In this document: positions 50,071 through 59,580 of the stretch, one piece after another
Layout: each line of letters starts with the position of its first letter
Numbering within the stretch: position 1 is the first letter of the stretch
Origin: Staphylococcus cohnii subsp. cohnii
GTDB taxonomy: Bacteria; Bacillota; Bacilli; Staphylococcales; Staphylococcaceae
Reading direction: 5' to 3'
DNA: 64,000 bases
NCBI RefSeq assembly: GCF_002902365.1
Contig: NZ_PPQC01000036.1
Coordinates: 79,548 to 143,547, forward strand
Position numbers and translations under genes: made by a program
The notes under the pieces: generated by a model
What the model was told of the DNA's origin: nothing
The model's input: the letters and a program-made list of their open reading frames with translations, nothing else
The model's database searches: none

Positions 50071-50922
50071 ATGTCAAAAATTAAGTGGTCAAATCTATGG
50101 AAAGGATTTGCAATGGGTACTTCCGATTTAGTACCCGGTGTAAGTGGCGGTACTATAGCTTTACTTCTGGGTATTTATGATGATTTTATACGGTCTATTA
50201 GTGGTATATTTTCAAAGAGGTTTTGGGAAAGCTTAAAATTCTTGATTCCTATTGGATTAGGAATGATCATTGCTATTGGCTTATTGAGCAAAGTAATTAA
50301 TTATCTTTTAAGTGAACATACTGTACCAACCATGTTTTTATTTGTTGGACTAATAGCAGGCATCATACCCTATTTATTAAATACAGCAAGAGTTAAACAA
50401 ACATTTCAAACTTCTCACTATTTACTTGTTTTACTTGGTATTATTATTATTGTAGTGATCACCTTGTTAAATAATGGTGATAAACATGCAGGAGAAACAC
50501 TTGAATTATCAACTGGTCTTATTATTAAATATTTTATTGCAGGTGTTTGTGCTTCTAGTGCAATGTTACTACCAGGCATTTCAGGATCCTTTATGTTATT
50601 AGTATTTGGTGTATATGGTACTATAATGTTTTCAATTTCAGAATTTATGTCTTTAAATTTTAAAGCTGTATCAATCTTAATAGTCGTAGGTATTGGGATT
50701 ATTTGTGGTTTCTTATTTTCTAGTAAATTGATTCAATACCTTTTAAACCATTATACTTATTTAACCTATGCACTTATCATTGGTTTTGTTGTAGGGTCAC
50801 TATATGCAGTATTTCCTGGTTTGCCAAGCGATGTTTTCACTTGGATTATTTCTTTTATTACAGTAATTTCAGGCTACTTTATTAGCTACAAACTAGGGCA
50901 TATTACAAGCGATGATTTTTAA
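50071..50922 (+). CDS. DUF368 membrane protein (polyprenyl-phosphate transporter family)
   Basis: A protein of 283 residues with about eight membrane helices. WKGFAMGTSDLVPGVSGGTI and the second copy SSAMLLPGISGSFMLLVFG are the two conserved half motifs of the DUF368 family. Members of this family (PopT type) have been linked to recycling of undecaprenyl phosphate; that is family knowledge. The ATG at 50071 follows AGAAAGGATTTTGGT; an in-frame GTG at 50026 has no site. Confidence 0.85.
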   Translation: MSKIKWSNLWKGFAMGTSDLVPGVSGGTIALLLGIYDDFIRSISGIFSKRFWESLKFLIPIGLGMIIAIGLLSKVINYLLSEHTVPTMFLFVGLIAGIIPYLLNTARVKQTFQTSHYLLVLLGIIIIVVITLLNNGDKHAGETLELSTGLIIKYFIAGVCASSAMLLPGISGSFMLLVFGVYGTIMFSISEFMSLNFKAVSILIVVGIGIICGFLFSSKLIQYLLNHYTYLTYALIIGFVVGSLYAVFPGLPSDVFTWIISFITVISGYFISYKLGHITSDDF

Positions 50923-51603
50923 TTTTTCTATGTATAAACCATATAAAAATAGGATTGTATATTTATCAGAAGCTTAACTAAGTATTTTGACAATACAATC
51001 ACTATATAATATTTGATTTTGCCTTTATCAAAAATATTAAAGCCCGGAATGGTAATGATTCGTTGCTATAACTAAGTAGTTTAGTTACAAATCCATACCA
51101 CATCCGGGCTATTTTACATTCATACTTATATATCAATAGCGAAATGATATATGATGAATGCCTATATATAATGGCGCATCCTACATTCTAATTTAACGTA
51201 CGCCCAATTTTAAGTTCTCCCTATTACAGTTTGAATGATATTGTGGTATCGAAAAACACCATCAATATTTTCGTGCTTTAAAGCAAAACACTCAAACATA
51301 ATTTAATTTTACGCCATAAAAATGTGAAATTCAAATATGTAATTTTTCAATTTAAAATCATCTTATAAGCAAAGTAAATAAATATAACTCATCTCAAAAA
51401 ACAATTATCAATCCTTTAGACTATTAAAATCATCGAGTAAGACCTCACTAAACAATTGCATATTACACTTGTTGATGACAAAATCATGAACAAATTTGAG
51501 CATATGCAACCAAGTTAATATATCCTAAACCATTCGTATTTTTATATGTCATATTCCACACACTGCTAATTTTTATGCCCTTTTTCTAATTTTAAACAAA
51601 TAA
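50923..51603. other. Long intergenic region between DUF368 and metQ
   Basis: About 680 bases with stops in all frames. The only marked structure is a long hairpin at 51040-51110. The rest is AT-rich and may be decayed sequence; I recognise no gene remnant with confidence. Confidence 0.5.
51040..51110. other. Long two-part hairpin, terminator or small RNA
   Basis: AAGCCCGGA (from 51040) pairs with TCCGGGCT (to 51110), and GGTA with TACC next to it. An inner stem TAACTA/TAGTTA lies between. The plus strand is followed by ATTTTAC and the minus strand by TTAATATTTTTG. It could end the DUF368 transcript or be a structured RNA. Confidence 0.45.
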
Positions 51604-51642
51604 AAAGAACCCTATAACCGTTGTAGTTAAAGGATTCTTTAT
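51604..51642 (-). terminator. Terminator of the metNIQ operon
   Basis: AAGAATCCTTTAACTAC pairs with GTTATAGGGTTCTT (with mismatches) on the minus strand, followed by TTTATTTG, 12 bases after the metQ stop. Confidence 0.75.
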
Positions 51643-51653
51643 CGGAATTAATA

Positions 51654-52469
51654 TTATTTTGCTGGTACTACTGCACCGTCATATTTTTTATTGATATAAT
51701 CTTTAATTTCTTTAGACTGTAATGCATCCATTAATGCCTTGATTTTTTCATCGTCTTTATGACCTTCTTTGACACCAATCAAATTAGCGTATGGATTATC
51801 TTTTGCTTTTTCTAAAACAATAGAATCGTTTTTAGGACTTAACTTTTGATCAATTGCAAAGTTTGAATTAATAATTACTGCGTCTGCATCTTCTTTTTGA
51901 TAAATCTTAGGTAGATATTCTGCTGATTGTTTATTGTTAAATTTGATATCTTTTTTATTTTCTACGATATCATCAAATTTAGCATCTTCAGTTTTAACAC
52001 CTTTTTTAATTTTGATTAATCCTGCATCAGAGAAGAATTTTAAGAAACGACCTTCTTCTGCAGGGTTATTTGAAACATAAACAGTAGCGCCTTTTGGTAA
52101 TTCTTTTAAGCTTTTATATTTCTTTGAATAGACGGCCATAGGCTCTAAATGTACATTGCCTGCTGATTCGATTTTATAATTTTTATCTTTCTTTTCAGTA
52201 TTTAGATATGGTGTATGTTGGAAGAAGTTTGCATCTATCTCACCTTTATCTAATAATTTATTTGGTGTCGTATAATCGTTAATCGTTTTGATTTTCAAGT
52301 CATAGCCTTTATCTTTTAAAATCGGTTTTGCTTTTTCTAAGATTTCAGCATGTGGTGCTGGAGAAGCACCAACTGTAATCGTCTTATCTTTACCTCCACC
52401 GCCATTACCACAGGCAGCTAATATTAATGCTAAAGCTATTATTGAAGCTAAACTAAATAATTTTTTCAT
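51654..52469 (-). CDS. metQ: Methionine-binding lipoprotein MetQ
   Basis: A lipoprotein of 271 residues. The signal MKKLFSLASIIALALILAAC puts lipidated Cys at 20. The NlpA/MetQ pattern follows: TVGASPAPHAEILEKAKPIL, EIDANFFQHTPYL and YANLIGVKEGHKDDEKIKAL. It captures methionine outside the membrane for MetNI. The ATG follows AAAGGGGAC. It is last in the operon. Confidence 0.9.
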   Translation of the reverse strand: MKKLFSLASIIALALILAACGNGGGGKDKTITVGASPAPHAEILEKAKPILKDKGYDLKIKTINDYTTPNKLLDKGEIDANFFQHTPYLNTEKKDKNYKIESAGNVHLEPMAVYSKKYKSLKELPKGATVYVSNNPAEEGRFLKFFSDAGLIKIKKGVKTEDAKFDDIVENKKDIKFNNKQSAEYLPKIYQKEDADAVIINSNFAIDQKLSPKNDSIVLEKAKDNPYANLIGVKEGHKDDEKIKALMDALQSKEIKDYINKKYDGAVVPAK

Positions 52470-52487
52470 ATAATTGTCCCCTTTAAC

Positions 52488-53183
52488 TTAACGTTTATCT
52501 ATTTTATTTGTAACTTGGTCTCCAATGAATTGGATGATAAAAACAATAATTAAGATTAAAATTGTAGAAACGAATATGACATCGTTTTGGTTTCGTGTGA
52601 AGCCAGTTAAGTATGCTAAGTTACCTAAACCTCCAGCTCCAATCACACCAGCTACTGCAGTAGAGCCTACTAAAGCAATTGCTGTTACAGTTATTCCAGA
52701 TATTAACGCTGGCATTGCTTCAGGTAACAACACTTTTTTAACTACTGTCCATGTTGTAGCTCCCATTGACCAAGCAGCTTCAATAACACCCTTGTCAATT
52801 TCTTTAAAAGCGATTTCCACTAATCTTGCGTAGAATGGTGCTGCACTGATGATTAGTGCTGGCAAAGCACCTGTTGGACCACTAATCGTTCCAAGTACTA
52901 AACTCGTAAATGGTATGAGTAGTAAAATTAAAATAATAAATGGTATTGCTCTGAATAAATTCACCACAAATGATACAACACTGTAAAACACTCTAGCTAC
53001 TGGCGATTGACTCTTAGCAGATAAAAATAAAAGTACTCCAAGTATCAAACCAAAAATAAAAGCAAATATTGTAGATATCACTGTCATATAAATTGTTTCA
53101 TATGTAGCTAACCAAACCTCGTCCCAACTTACATTAGGCATTGTTAGCATTTCCTGTAGAATCTCGCTGAATGAACTACCCAT
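52488..53183 (-). CDS. metI: Methionine ABC transporter permease MetI
   Basis: A protein of 231 residues with five or six membrane helices. The permease EAA loop appears as [22 protein letters not shown]. It forms the channel with MetN. Its ATG overlaps the metN end by 8 bases, after GGAGGTGTTAAAGC. Confidence 0.9.
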   Translation of the reverse strand: MGSSFSEILQEMLTMPNVSWDEVWLATYETIYMTVISTIFAFIFGLILGVLLFLSAKSQSPVARVFYSVVSFVVNLFRAIPFIILILLLIPFTSLVLGTISGPTGALPALIISAAPFYARLVEIAFKEIDKGVIEAAWSMGATTWTVVKKVLLPEAMPALISGITVTAIALVGSTAVAGVIGAGGLGNLAYLTGFTRNQNDVIFVSTILILIIVFIIQFIGDQVTNKIDKR

Positions 53184-54201
53184 GCTTTAACACCTCCACA
53201 GAAACATGTTGTGCACCTAAATCATTTTTGAACTTTTCGAATTTTTCAGAATTTACATCTAATAAATGTAATACTAAAAAGCCCAGCGCACCATCTTTAG
53301 TATGTTTAATATTTGCTTCAAGAATATTGACATCAATATTATGTGTCTTTGTTATGTATGACACTAATGGTTCTGTTGTATTGTTTCCTGTAAAATTCAA
53401 ACGTACGACATAAGCACTTTCATCTAAATTGATCAATTCAGAAATGGATTCGTCAAATTCATCATTTAAATCTTCTTTGACAAAGCGTTTTGTTACTTCG
53501 TGTTGAGGATTTTCAAAAACAGTTGACACATTTCCTTGTTCAATAACACGGCCATTTTCCATTACGGCCACTTCATCACAAATGCGTCTGATGACTTGCA
53601 TTTCATGTGTGATAATAACGATTGTTAAATTTCTTTCTTCTTTAATTTTTAATAATAATTCTAAAATTTCATCTGTTGTTTGAGGGTCTAATGCACTTGT
53701 CGCTTCATCACAAAGCAAGACATTAGGCTCATTTGCTAACGCACGTGCAATACCCACACGCTGTTTTTGTCCACCTGATAATTCTGATGGATAGGCATTT
53801 TCTCTACCTTTTAGTCCTACCAATTCCACTAATTCCATCGCTCGTTTTTTTGCTTCACTGCGTGATACACCAGCAATTTCTAATGGAAAAGTAATATTAT
53901 TCAAAACATTACGTGACCACAATAGATTAAAATGTTGAAAAATCATGCTCACTTTTTGACGTTTTTTTCTCAATTCTGATTTCGATAATTTCCCTATGGT
54001 ATCTCCATCAATGATGACGTCTCCTGAAGTTGGTTGTTCAAGATGATTTAAAAGTCTTATCAAAGTACTTTTACCTGCGCCTGAAAAACCAACCACACCA
54101 AAAATCGAGCCTGATTGAATGCTTAAATCAACATGATCTACTGCTAACACATCGTGTTTTTTCGTTTTATATCTCTTAACGATTTGATTTAGTTCAATCA
54201 T
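53176..54201 (-). CDS. metN: Methionine ABC transporter ATPase MetN
   Basis: A protein of 341 residues. Walker A is [11 protein letters not shown], the signature [12 protein letters not shown], Walker [12 protein letters not shown]. The C-terminal NIL domain (from about residue 265) senses methionine and inhibits transport. The ATG at 54201 follows AAGGAGGAAACGGC. The transcript begins with a SAM riboswitch, so expression rises when S-adenosylmethionine is low. Confidence 0.95.
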   Translation of the reverse strand: MIELNQIVKRYKTKKHDVLAVDHVDLSIQSGSIFGVVGFSGAGKSTLIRLLNHLEQPTSGDVIIDGDTIGKLSKSELRKKRQKVSMIFQHFNLLWSRNVLNNITFPLEIAGVSRSEAKKRAMELVELVGLKGRENAYPSELSGGQKQRVGIARALANEPNVLLCDEATSALDPQTTDEILELLLKIKEERNLTIVIITHEMQVIRRICDEVAVMENGRVIEQGNVSTVFENPQHEVTKRFVKEDLNDEFDESISELINLDESAYVVRLNFTGNNTTEPLVSYITKTHNIDVNILEANIKHTKDGALGFLVLHLLDVNSEKFEKFKNDLGAQHVSVEVLKHG

Positions 54202-54233
54202 TGCCGTTTCCTCCTTGTATTGCTCATTCAATT

Positions 54234-54390
54234 AAAAAATGCTCTCTCTTTTCACCGAAGAATAGAGAAAGCATACTCGCTTCTCTCATCTTCTAAAGTT
54301 TATCTACTTTATGTGAATTGGCACCATTTCTATTACAGACGGTTGCCGGGCTTCATAGGGCACATCCCTCCACCTCTCGTGATAAGAGTT
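54234..54390 (-). promoter_or_regulatory. SAM-I riboswitch (S box) with terminator, controls metNIQ
   Basis: On the minus strand CTCTTATC (from 54388) opens the P1 stem and pairs with GATGAGAG (to 54283). Between them lie the S-box marks ACGAGAGGTGGAGGGA, then GATGTGCCC, ATGAAGCCCGGCAACC and GGTGCCAATTC. Downstream a terminator stem (ATGCTTTCTCT ... AGAGAGAGCAT) followed by TTTTTT lies at 54234-54274. When SAM is bound the terminator forms and metNIQ is off. Confidence 0.95.
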
Positions 54391-54441
54391 CATTATTTAA
54401 TTATCCATAATCCTACCATTGTACTAAAGATTCGTCAATAA

Positions 54442-54741
54442 TTATTTTAAATTTTCTAACAAATAAGGCACTGATTGAAATGCATAAATTCTTTTTTGTT
54501 CTTCACCTTTGGACATAAGCATAAGTATCGGTACCGATTGTATCTCATATTGTTTGCTAAAATCAGGATGGAAATTTAAATCTATTTTAGTAATTGGTAA
54601 TTTTAAAATTTCATTTGCAATATCTAACATTCGTTCCGATACTTTACATGTACCACAGGTTGGTGTATAACCAAAAATTAGATATTTTTCTTTATCTACG
54701 TGTTCTAAAACATTAACACGCGTTTCATTCTGTACATTCAT
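54442..54741 (-). CDS. Thioredoxin-like protein (CGTC motif)
   Basis: A protein of 99 residues with the thioredoxin fold: IFGYTPTCGTCKVSERML (redox CGTC) and the cis-Pro region IQSVPILMLMSKG. Probably a thiol oxidoreductase of the cytoplasm. It overlaps the toprim gene by 4 bases, so the two are cotranscribed, as in other staphylococci. Confidence 0.85.
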   Translation of the reverse strand: MNVQNETRVNVLEHVDKEKYLIFGYTPTCGTCKVSERMLDIANEILKLPITKIDLNFHPDFSKQYEIQSVPILMLMSKGEEQKRIYAFQSVPYLLENLK

Positions 54742-55130
54742 GTTAATAAACTGACCCTTTCAGCAATATAATCTAATTTTGCTTTCGCTACTTTTTCTTC
54801 ATCTTTCACTAAAAATCCATGTTTTGCTAATACTTTTGACAAATAGGCTTTAGGGCATCTCGCAACTTCACCATATTGTTTGTCTATGTGAATGTGTTTA
54901 CTTTCACTTAAATATTTTTTAAACCATTTACGTATCTTTTCACCTTCATCATCTGCATCTGCAAGTACATAAACTTGCTTGTCGTATAATGATTCAATCA
55001 TTTCATCTAACTTATCAATCCCCATAGTTCCATTAGTACAAATGATTTCAATAGGCTGGTCAATCACTTGCTTCACCCGTTTCTTGTCTGTTTTCCCTTC
55101 GACAATGATAACTTGGTTTAATATCGCCAT
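54738..55130 (-). CDS. Small toprim-domain protein
   Basis: A protein of 130 residues. The toprim marks are VIIVEGKTDKKRVK (conserved Glu) and VYVLADADDEGEKIRKWF (DxD). Such small stand-alone toprim proteins resemble the M5 ribonuclease/primase metal site; the substrate is unknown. The ATG at 55130 follows AGAGGTGAATGTC. Confidence 0.85.
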   Translation of the reverse strand: MAILNQVIIVEGKTDKKRVKQVIDQPIEIICTNGTMGIDKLDEMIESLYDKQVYVLADADDEGEKIRKWFKKYLSESKHIHIDKQYGEVARCPKAYLSKVLAKHGFLVKDEEKVAKAKLDYIAERVSLLT

Positions 55131-55351
55131 GACATTCACCTCTAAATGTGATAGTAAATTCAATTTTATATTTAGTTCTACACCAGACATTATTAACATA
55201 AACATTTATTATAGATTCTTATTATAATCTTAATAATTGAATAATCAATTTATCAGCAATGATATTATTAATGATACTTTTTAATGTAATTTATACTACA
55301 AAAACAACTTGAATATTGAAATGAAATTCAGTCTTTCATTATAGGATAAAA

Positions 55352-55385
55352 TAAAAACTCCATGATATATCGTATCGTGGAGTTT
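55352..55385 (-). terminator. Terminator of gcvH
   Basis: AAACTCCACGATA pairs with TATCATGGAGTTT (one mismatch), followed by TTATTTTATCC on the minus strand, 10 bases after the gcvH stop. Confidence 0.85.
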
Positions 55386-55394
55386 GGTTTCATA

Positions 55395-55775
55395 TTATTC
55401 ACCGATCATTTCAGAATATTGGTCAGCTGACATTAACTCGTCTAATTGACTTTCATCACTTAATTCAACTTTAACCATCCATGCTTTTTCATATGGTGAT
55501 TCATTAACAAATTCTGGACTATCTTCTAGTTCATCATTTGTTTCTACAACTTTACCTGAAACAGGCGCATAAAGTTCTGAAACTGTTTTTACTGATTCAA
55601 CACTACCAAAAGATTCACCTTCGTCAATATCGTCATCAGTTTCAGGTAATTCAACGAATACGATATCACCTAATTCACTTTGCGCGTACTCAGTGATACC
55701 AATCGTCACTGTATTTCCATCAATTTTTACCCATTCATGTTCTTTAGAATATTTTAATTCACTTGGTACTGCCAC
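55395..55775 (-). CDS. gcvH: Glycine cleavage system H protein
   Basis: A protein of 126 residues. Lys63 in [19 protein letters not shown] carries the lipoyl group that shuttles the aminomethyl unit between the P, T and L proteins; in Firmicutes GcvH is also the relay for lipoylation of other enzymes. The ATG follows AGGAGGGGATTC. Stand-alone gene, as in other staphylococci. Confidence 0.95.
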   Translation of the reverse strand: MAVPSELKYSKEHEWVKIDGNTVTIGITEYAQSELGDIVFVELPETDDDIDEGESFGSVESVKTVSELYAPVSGKVVETNDELEDSPEFVNESPYEKAWMVKVELSDESQLDELMSADQYSEMIGE

Positions 55776-55955
55776 GAGAATCCCCTCCTAAATGTTTTTA
55801 CATATTCATGATGCCATATGAAAGGCTTACAATCAACTATTTAATTGATTTTACAATACTTCTCATGTTTCACAATTCATAGCACAAAACTTTTTCAAAG
55901 CATATAGCTATTATTCTCAAAAGTTGGTAAAAATGAATTGTAAAAGAAAATGGGT

Positions 55956-56309
55956 TTACAACCAAGTTTCCTTGTATTGTTCCTCTTTAAAACCTACTGT
56001 TACTTTATCACCTAATACAGCGAGTGGTCGTTTCACTAACATGCCATCCGAGGACAATAAATCTAGTTTTTCTTCATCGGAAAGGTCTTTTAATTTATCT
56101 TTAAGGCCTAATTCACGATATTTTGCACCATGCGTGTTAAAAAGTTTATTGATATCAATACCTGTAGCATTAATGATTTCTTTAAACTCATTTTTAGTTG
56201 GTGTATGTTGCACAATATCGATAGGTTCAAAACTCACCCCATATTCTTGTAAAAATTTTGCAGCTTTTTTACAAGTTGTACAATTAGGATATTGGTAAAA
56301 TTTTATCAT
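55956..56309 (-). CDS. ArsC/Spx-family protein
   Basis: A protein of 117 residues. FYQYPNCTTCKKAAKFLQEY holds the CxxC of Spx/MgsR-like members, and DGMLVKRPLAVLGDKVTVGF is the conserved family end. It could be an arsenate-reductase-like oxidoreductase or a redox-responding regulator; the sequence does not decide. It starts at 56309 after AGGAGGTCCTGAAAA. Confidence 0.85.
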   Translation of the reverse strand: MIKFYQYPNCTTCKKAAKFLQEYGVSFEPIDIVQHTPTKNEFKEIINATGIDINKLFNTHGAKYRELGLKDKLKDLSDEEKLDLLSSDGMLVKRPLAVLGDKVTVGFKEEQYKETWL

Positions 56310-56452
56310 TTTTCAGGACCTCCTATGCTTAGTTAACACTAATATAACAAACTTATAACAAAAACGCTCTAATTATTAAGCTGATTTTTTTAATAACTGC
56401 AAATTGTCGGTTATAATGGTTACAATAATATCTTTTATAAAGGAGTCTAATT

Positions 56453-56773
56453 ATGGAATCAATTAATACTAATGATCAATTTAAAAATACAATACAAAGT
56501 GACGAGCCAGTCATCGTTAAATTTGAAGCAGGATGGTGCCCAGATTGCAAGGCAATGGACATGTGGATTGACCCAATTGTAGAAAAATATAACAATTATA
56601 ACTGGTATACTGTAAACCGCGATGAATTAGAAGATGCAGCGGCTAAAAATGACGTTATGGGTATTCCAAGCTTATTAGTTTTTAAAAATGGAGAAAAATT
56701 AGCACATTTACATTCAGCAAATGCTAAATCTCCTGAACAAGTTGAATCATTCCTAGCCGAAACGTTTGAGTAA
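56453..56773 (+). CDS. Thioredoxin-family protein (CPDC motif)
   Basis: A protein of 106 residues: KFEAGWCPDCKAMDMWI with a CPDC redox pair, and the cis-Pro part VMGIPSLLVFKNGEKLAHL. A cytoplasmic thiol-disulfide exchange protein. The ATG follows AAAGGAGTCTAATT. It is divergent from the ArsC-like gene. Confidence 0.9.
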   Translation: MESINTNDQFKNTIQSDEPVIVKFEAGWCPDCKAMDMWIDPIVEKYNNYNWYTVNRDELEDAAAKNDVMGIPSLLVFKNGEKLAHLHSANAKSPEQVESFLAETFE

Positions 56774-56870
56774 TTATTGGCTTGATTCTAATAACTTTAA
56801 CTTTTAAACAATCAAAATTTTGAAATAAGCATTAAAATGAGACTGGGACATAAATCTCCATTCTCAAAAT

Positions 56871-56905
56871 AAGAGGGCCAATCCTTAATATGGATTGGTC
56901 CTCTT
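56871..56905. terminator. Strong hairpin inside IS remnant, likely terminator of the thioredoxin gene
   Basis: AAGAGGGCCAATCC pairs with GGATTGGTCCTCTT (one G-T) around TTAATAT, followed by TATATTTAATAT on the plus strand. Confidence 0.7.
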
Positions 56906-57175
56906 TATATTTAATATATTACGATTTTGATCGTGCATGCTTGCCTGGGGATATGGCTCGAGCCTGTAGTCTCTCACTCATATCATTTCCCCGGGCGTCA
57001 GCACAATGCAAAATCGTTTGGAATATTTATCAAATTACAAAAGCAAAGGCTCATTTTAAACAATTCATTAATTCTAATAAATTAATGATGTTTTTATTTT
57101 GTAAAATTAATAACATGACTCAAATGTTACGAATGTGATGATCGTTTCAAATGTCCACTTAAAAATTGATGTATG

Positions 57176-57504
57176 AAAAACAATTCAAAAACGAATAAGA
57201 AGATAATGAAGCATTTTAATTGGGAGTATTTTAAATATCAAATTAATCAGTAGCTTTCAGAACCAGAGACTAAACAAATCTACAGTCAAAGAAAAATTGA
57301 TGTAGAACCAGTTTTCGGATTCATGAAGACTATTTTGGGTTTCGCTCAAATGTCAGTTTGAGAGATAGACAAAGTCAAAAGAGAATTAGAATCTGTCCTT
57401 ATGGCATTGAATGTAAGGAAAATAGTAGCTCAACGAGCTACACTATTTGAAAAAAAAGAAAACGACAATTTCTACATTATTTCAATAGAAGTTATCGTTT
57501 TCTT
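57176..57504 (+). pseudogene. Transposase remnant of the IS1182-like element
   Basis: The plus-strand translation gives a short frame with WEYFKYQIN, a stop, then EPETKQIYSQRKIDVEPVFG and a further stop near 57360, then KVKRELESVLMALNVRKI. These are pieces of one C-terminal transposase domain; the N-terminal part is deleted. Not functional. Confidence 0.75.
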
Positions 57505-57540
57505 TTTAGTCAGAGACAGTCATGTCCTGAATTCTTTTAT

Positions 57541-58086
57541 TTAAAACTTATCAATGACTTGATTTTGTTGACGTTCTCGATGTGGCATTTTTTCTAAATC
57601 TTCCAAATCTGTCAAATATAGTAATCCAACTAAACGTTCGTCGTCTTTCACACCAAATATTTTGCGTATTTCAGGATTGAAAATATAAGCCGGTGACTTC
57701 CAACAAGTACCTATGCCTGATTCAAAAAGTAATAACATAAGATTTTGTGCAAATGCACCAAATGCCATATTATTCTCTAAACTTTCTTTTTGTCTTGGAT
57801 CTTCTTTAACGATTAATGCAAGCATACCACCTAAATTGGTAGCAACTTTATAGTGATCTTCCTGCTTTTTTCTCAGATTAGGAAAAGCAATTTCAGTTAA
57901 TTGTTTACTCATTTCTCCCAATCTATCTTTTGCGATATGAACCACTCTCCAAGGTGCTCTCAAGCCATGATTGGGTGCATCTGTAGCACGCTGTATCGCT
58001 TCATATAAAGCATCGTCATCTATGTTCATATCTCTTCTAAAGACCTTTATACTTCTTCGTTGAGTTATTGCATCTTGTAGTTCCAT
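57541..58086 (-). CDS. Nitroreductase family protein
   Basis: An FMN-dependent oxidoreductase of 181 residues. FMN-binding parts are TQRRSIKVFRRD at the N-terminus, ATDAPNHGLRAPWRVV, and ESGIGTCWKSPAYIFNPEI. The native substrate is unknown. The ATG follows GAAAGGGCGATATTAG. Confidence 0.9.
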   Translation of the reverse strand: MELQDAITQRRSIKVFRRDMNIDDDALYEAIQRATDAPNHGLRAPWRVVHIAKDRLGEMSKQLTEIAFPNLRKKQEDHYKVATNLGGMLALIVKEDPRQKESLENNMAFGAFAQNLMLLLFESGIGTCWKSPAYIFNPEIRKIFGVKDDERLVGLLYLTDLEDLEKMPHRERQQNQVIDKF

Positions 58087-58152
58087 CTAATATCGCCCTT
58101 TCACTATTGATAACTATTTTCAATTATAAGATAGTACGTTTAGATTTTCAAA

Positions 58153-58872
58153 CTACTGATATAGTCTTAATTGCGCGCGCAAAGTTTCAACTTGTATCTG
58201 TCCAGGTGCTTTAGGATTATCCAAACAACCATAGGATACTGCACCACCAAAAATACCTTGAGCAGTTCTTGAAATGATGCCTAATTTTGACATAGCAATG
58301 CCAATCACTTGTTGCGGCACTGTATCTACTGTTGCTGATAATGCTGATAATAAATTTAAGACATCTTCTTTACTATAAGGCATGACTGCAACTTTTAAGT
58401 AATCTGGATTCATTTGATGCATTTTAAAATACAATTGTTTTAACTGAGCAAGTGGTGGCGTTTTTTGAAAATCATGATAAGACAATATAACTTCAACATC
58501 ATTTTTATGGGCTTGATTAATCAAGTTCTCTATATAATGAGATTGACGGTTAATTTCAAATTCAACGTCAATCATATCCACGTGGTCTATTTCAATTATC
58601 CTTTCAAGTAATTTAATATACGCATCAAATGACAAATCACCTTTACCGCCTTGTGATTGTGTGCGATAAGTAACTAAAATTTTCTTATTTAAGTTTAGCT
58701 CATATAAATTATCAATGACATTAGCTACGTCATCAACCCTTGGTGTTGCCCACTGATCAACTCTTAATTCTATTATATCGATAGATGTTTGATATTTTAC
58801 TAATTCGTTTAAAAAAGTTGGAGAAATTTCATTTTCTGGTGCTATGGTTACTGCAATTTTTACTTCAGACAT
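58153..58872 (-). CDS. aroD: 3-dehydroquinate dehydratase, type I
   Basis: A protein of 239 residues of the shikimate pathway. The catalytic His133 is in VEVILSYHDFQKTP and the Schiff-base Lys160 in NPDYLKVAVMPYSKED; IIELRVDQW holds the conserved Glu/Arg. The ATG at 58872 follows AAAAGGAAG. It is a TIM-barrel enzyme acting in the cytoplasm. Confidence 0.95.
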   Translation of the reverse strand: MSEVKIAVTIAPENEISPTFLNELVKYQTSIDIIELRVDQWATPRVDDVANVIDNLYELNLNKKILVTYRTQSQGGKGDLSFDAYIKLLERIIEIDHVDMIDVEFEINRQSHYIENLINQAHKNDVEVILSYHDFQKTPPLAQLKQLYFKMHQMNPDYLKVAVMPYSKEDVLNLLSALSATVDTVPQQVIGIAMSKLGIISRTAQGIFGGAVSYGCLDNPKAPGQIQVETLRAQLRLYQ

Positions 58873-59047
58873 TTTAAAAACTTCCTTTTCACTCAACATT
58901 AAAATTATTGTATAACATTACTGAGAACTAACACAATCTTAAAAGAACATAATTTAAGTAAATAATAAAAATCTATTCACCTTTTATATGATTTAAATTT
59001 AATTTACAGGGTATAGTCGTTATATAAGTAATTTAGGAGGTAATATA

Positions 59048-59473
59048 ATGGCAGTAAATTATGAAACAAAAGCAACGAATACAGGTGGTCGTAACGGTCA
59101 CGTTCAAACAGATGATAAAGCAATTGATGTAGCAGTCATTCCTCCAGCACAAGCTGATGCTGAAAAAGGCACTAACCCTGAACAATTATTTGCAGCAGGT
59201 TATGCGTCATGTTTTAATGGTGCATTTGATTTAATTCTTAAACAAAATAAAGTGAGAGGCGCTGAACCTGAAGTCACTTTAACTGTACGTTTAGAAGATG
59301 ACCCTGAGGCTGAAAGCCCTAAATTAAGTGTTTCAATAGATGCAAAAGTTAAGAACGTTTTATCACAAGAAGATGCTGAAAAATATCTACAAGATGCACA
59401 TGAATTTTGTCCATATTCAAAAGCTACACGCGGTAATATTGACGTAGATTTAAATGTACAAGTAGTAGAATAA
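59048..59473 (+). CDS. Organic hydroperoxide resistance protein (Ohr/OsmC family)
   Basis: A protein of 141 residues with the two peroxidatic cysteines: Cys55 in [10 protein letters not shown] and Cys121 in [13 protein letters not shown]. The N-terminus [15 protein letters not shown] and the [10 protein letters not shown] motif fit the Ohr branch, which reduces organic peroxides using lipoyl partners. The ATG follows TTAGGAGGTAATATA. Confidence 0.9.
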   Translation: MAVNYETKATNTGGRNGHVQTDDKAIDVAVIPPAQADAEKGTNPEQLFAAGYASCFNGAFDLILKQNKVRGAEPEVTLTVRLEDDPEAESPKLSVSIDAKVKNVLSQEDAEKYLQDAHEFCPYSKATRGNIDVDLNVQVVE

Positions 59474-59482
59474 CAATAATAC

Positions 59483-59520
59483 TAAACCCCCAAATCCGAT
59501 TAGGAATTTGGGGGTTTTTT
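59483..59520 (+). terminator. Terminator of the ohr gene
   Basis: AAACCCCCAAATCC with GGAATTTGGGGGTTT (one bulge) followed by TTTTG. Confidence 0.95.
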
Positions 59521-59580
59521 GTTGTTTTAATACTGATTATGCCTATGTCATGATGTCTTTTGATTGTTTTCTCTTTTTTA

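Larger units (their letters stand above)
56839..57534 (+). mobile_element. Decayed IS1182/IS1272-like element, copy 1
   Basis: The ends GAGACTGGGACAT (56839-56851) and, inverted, GAATTCAGGACAT (57522-57534) resemble each other as terminal repeats. Inside, from about 57030, are fragments of a transposase: a start fragment NMTQMLRM, and a C-terminal part (DVEPVFGFMKTILGFAQMSV, KVKRELESVLMALNVRKIVA) typical of IS1182-family transposases, broken by stop codons. A 49-bp block at 56956-57004 occurs inverted and identical at 63952-64000. The element ends 7 bases from the nitroreductase stop. Confidence 0.75.

Noticed and set aside
54220..54441. Plus-strand frame of 73 codons over the metN leader
   Set aside because: It covers the SAM-I riboswitch, whose conserved structure on the minus strand explains the sequence; no ribosome binding site.
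56890..57138. Plus-strand frame of 82 codons near the IS remnant
   Set aside because: It crosses the dispersed 49-bp repeat and the decayed transposase start and has no plausible start signal; better read as part of the degraded element.
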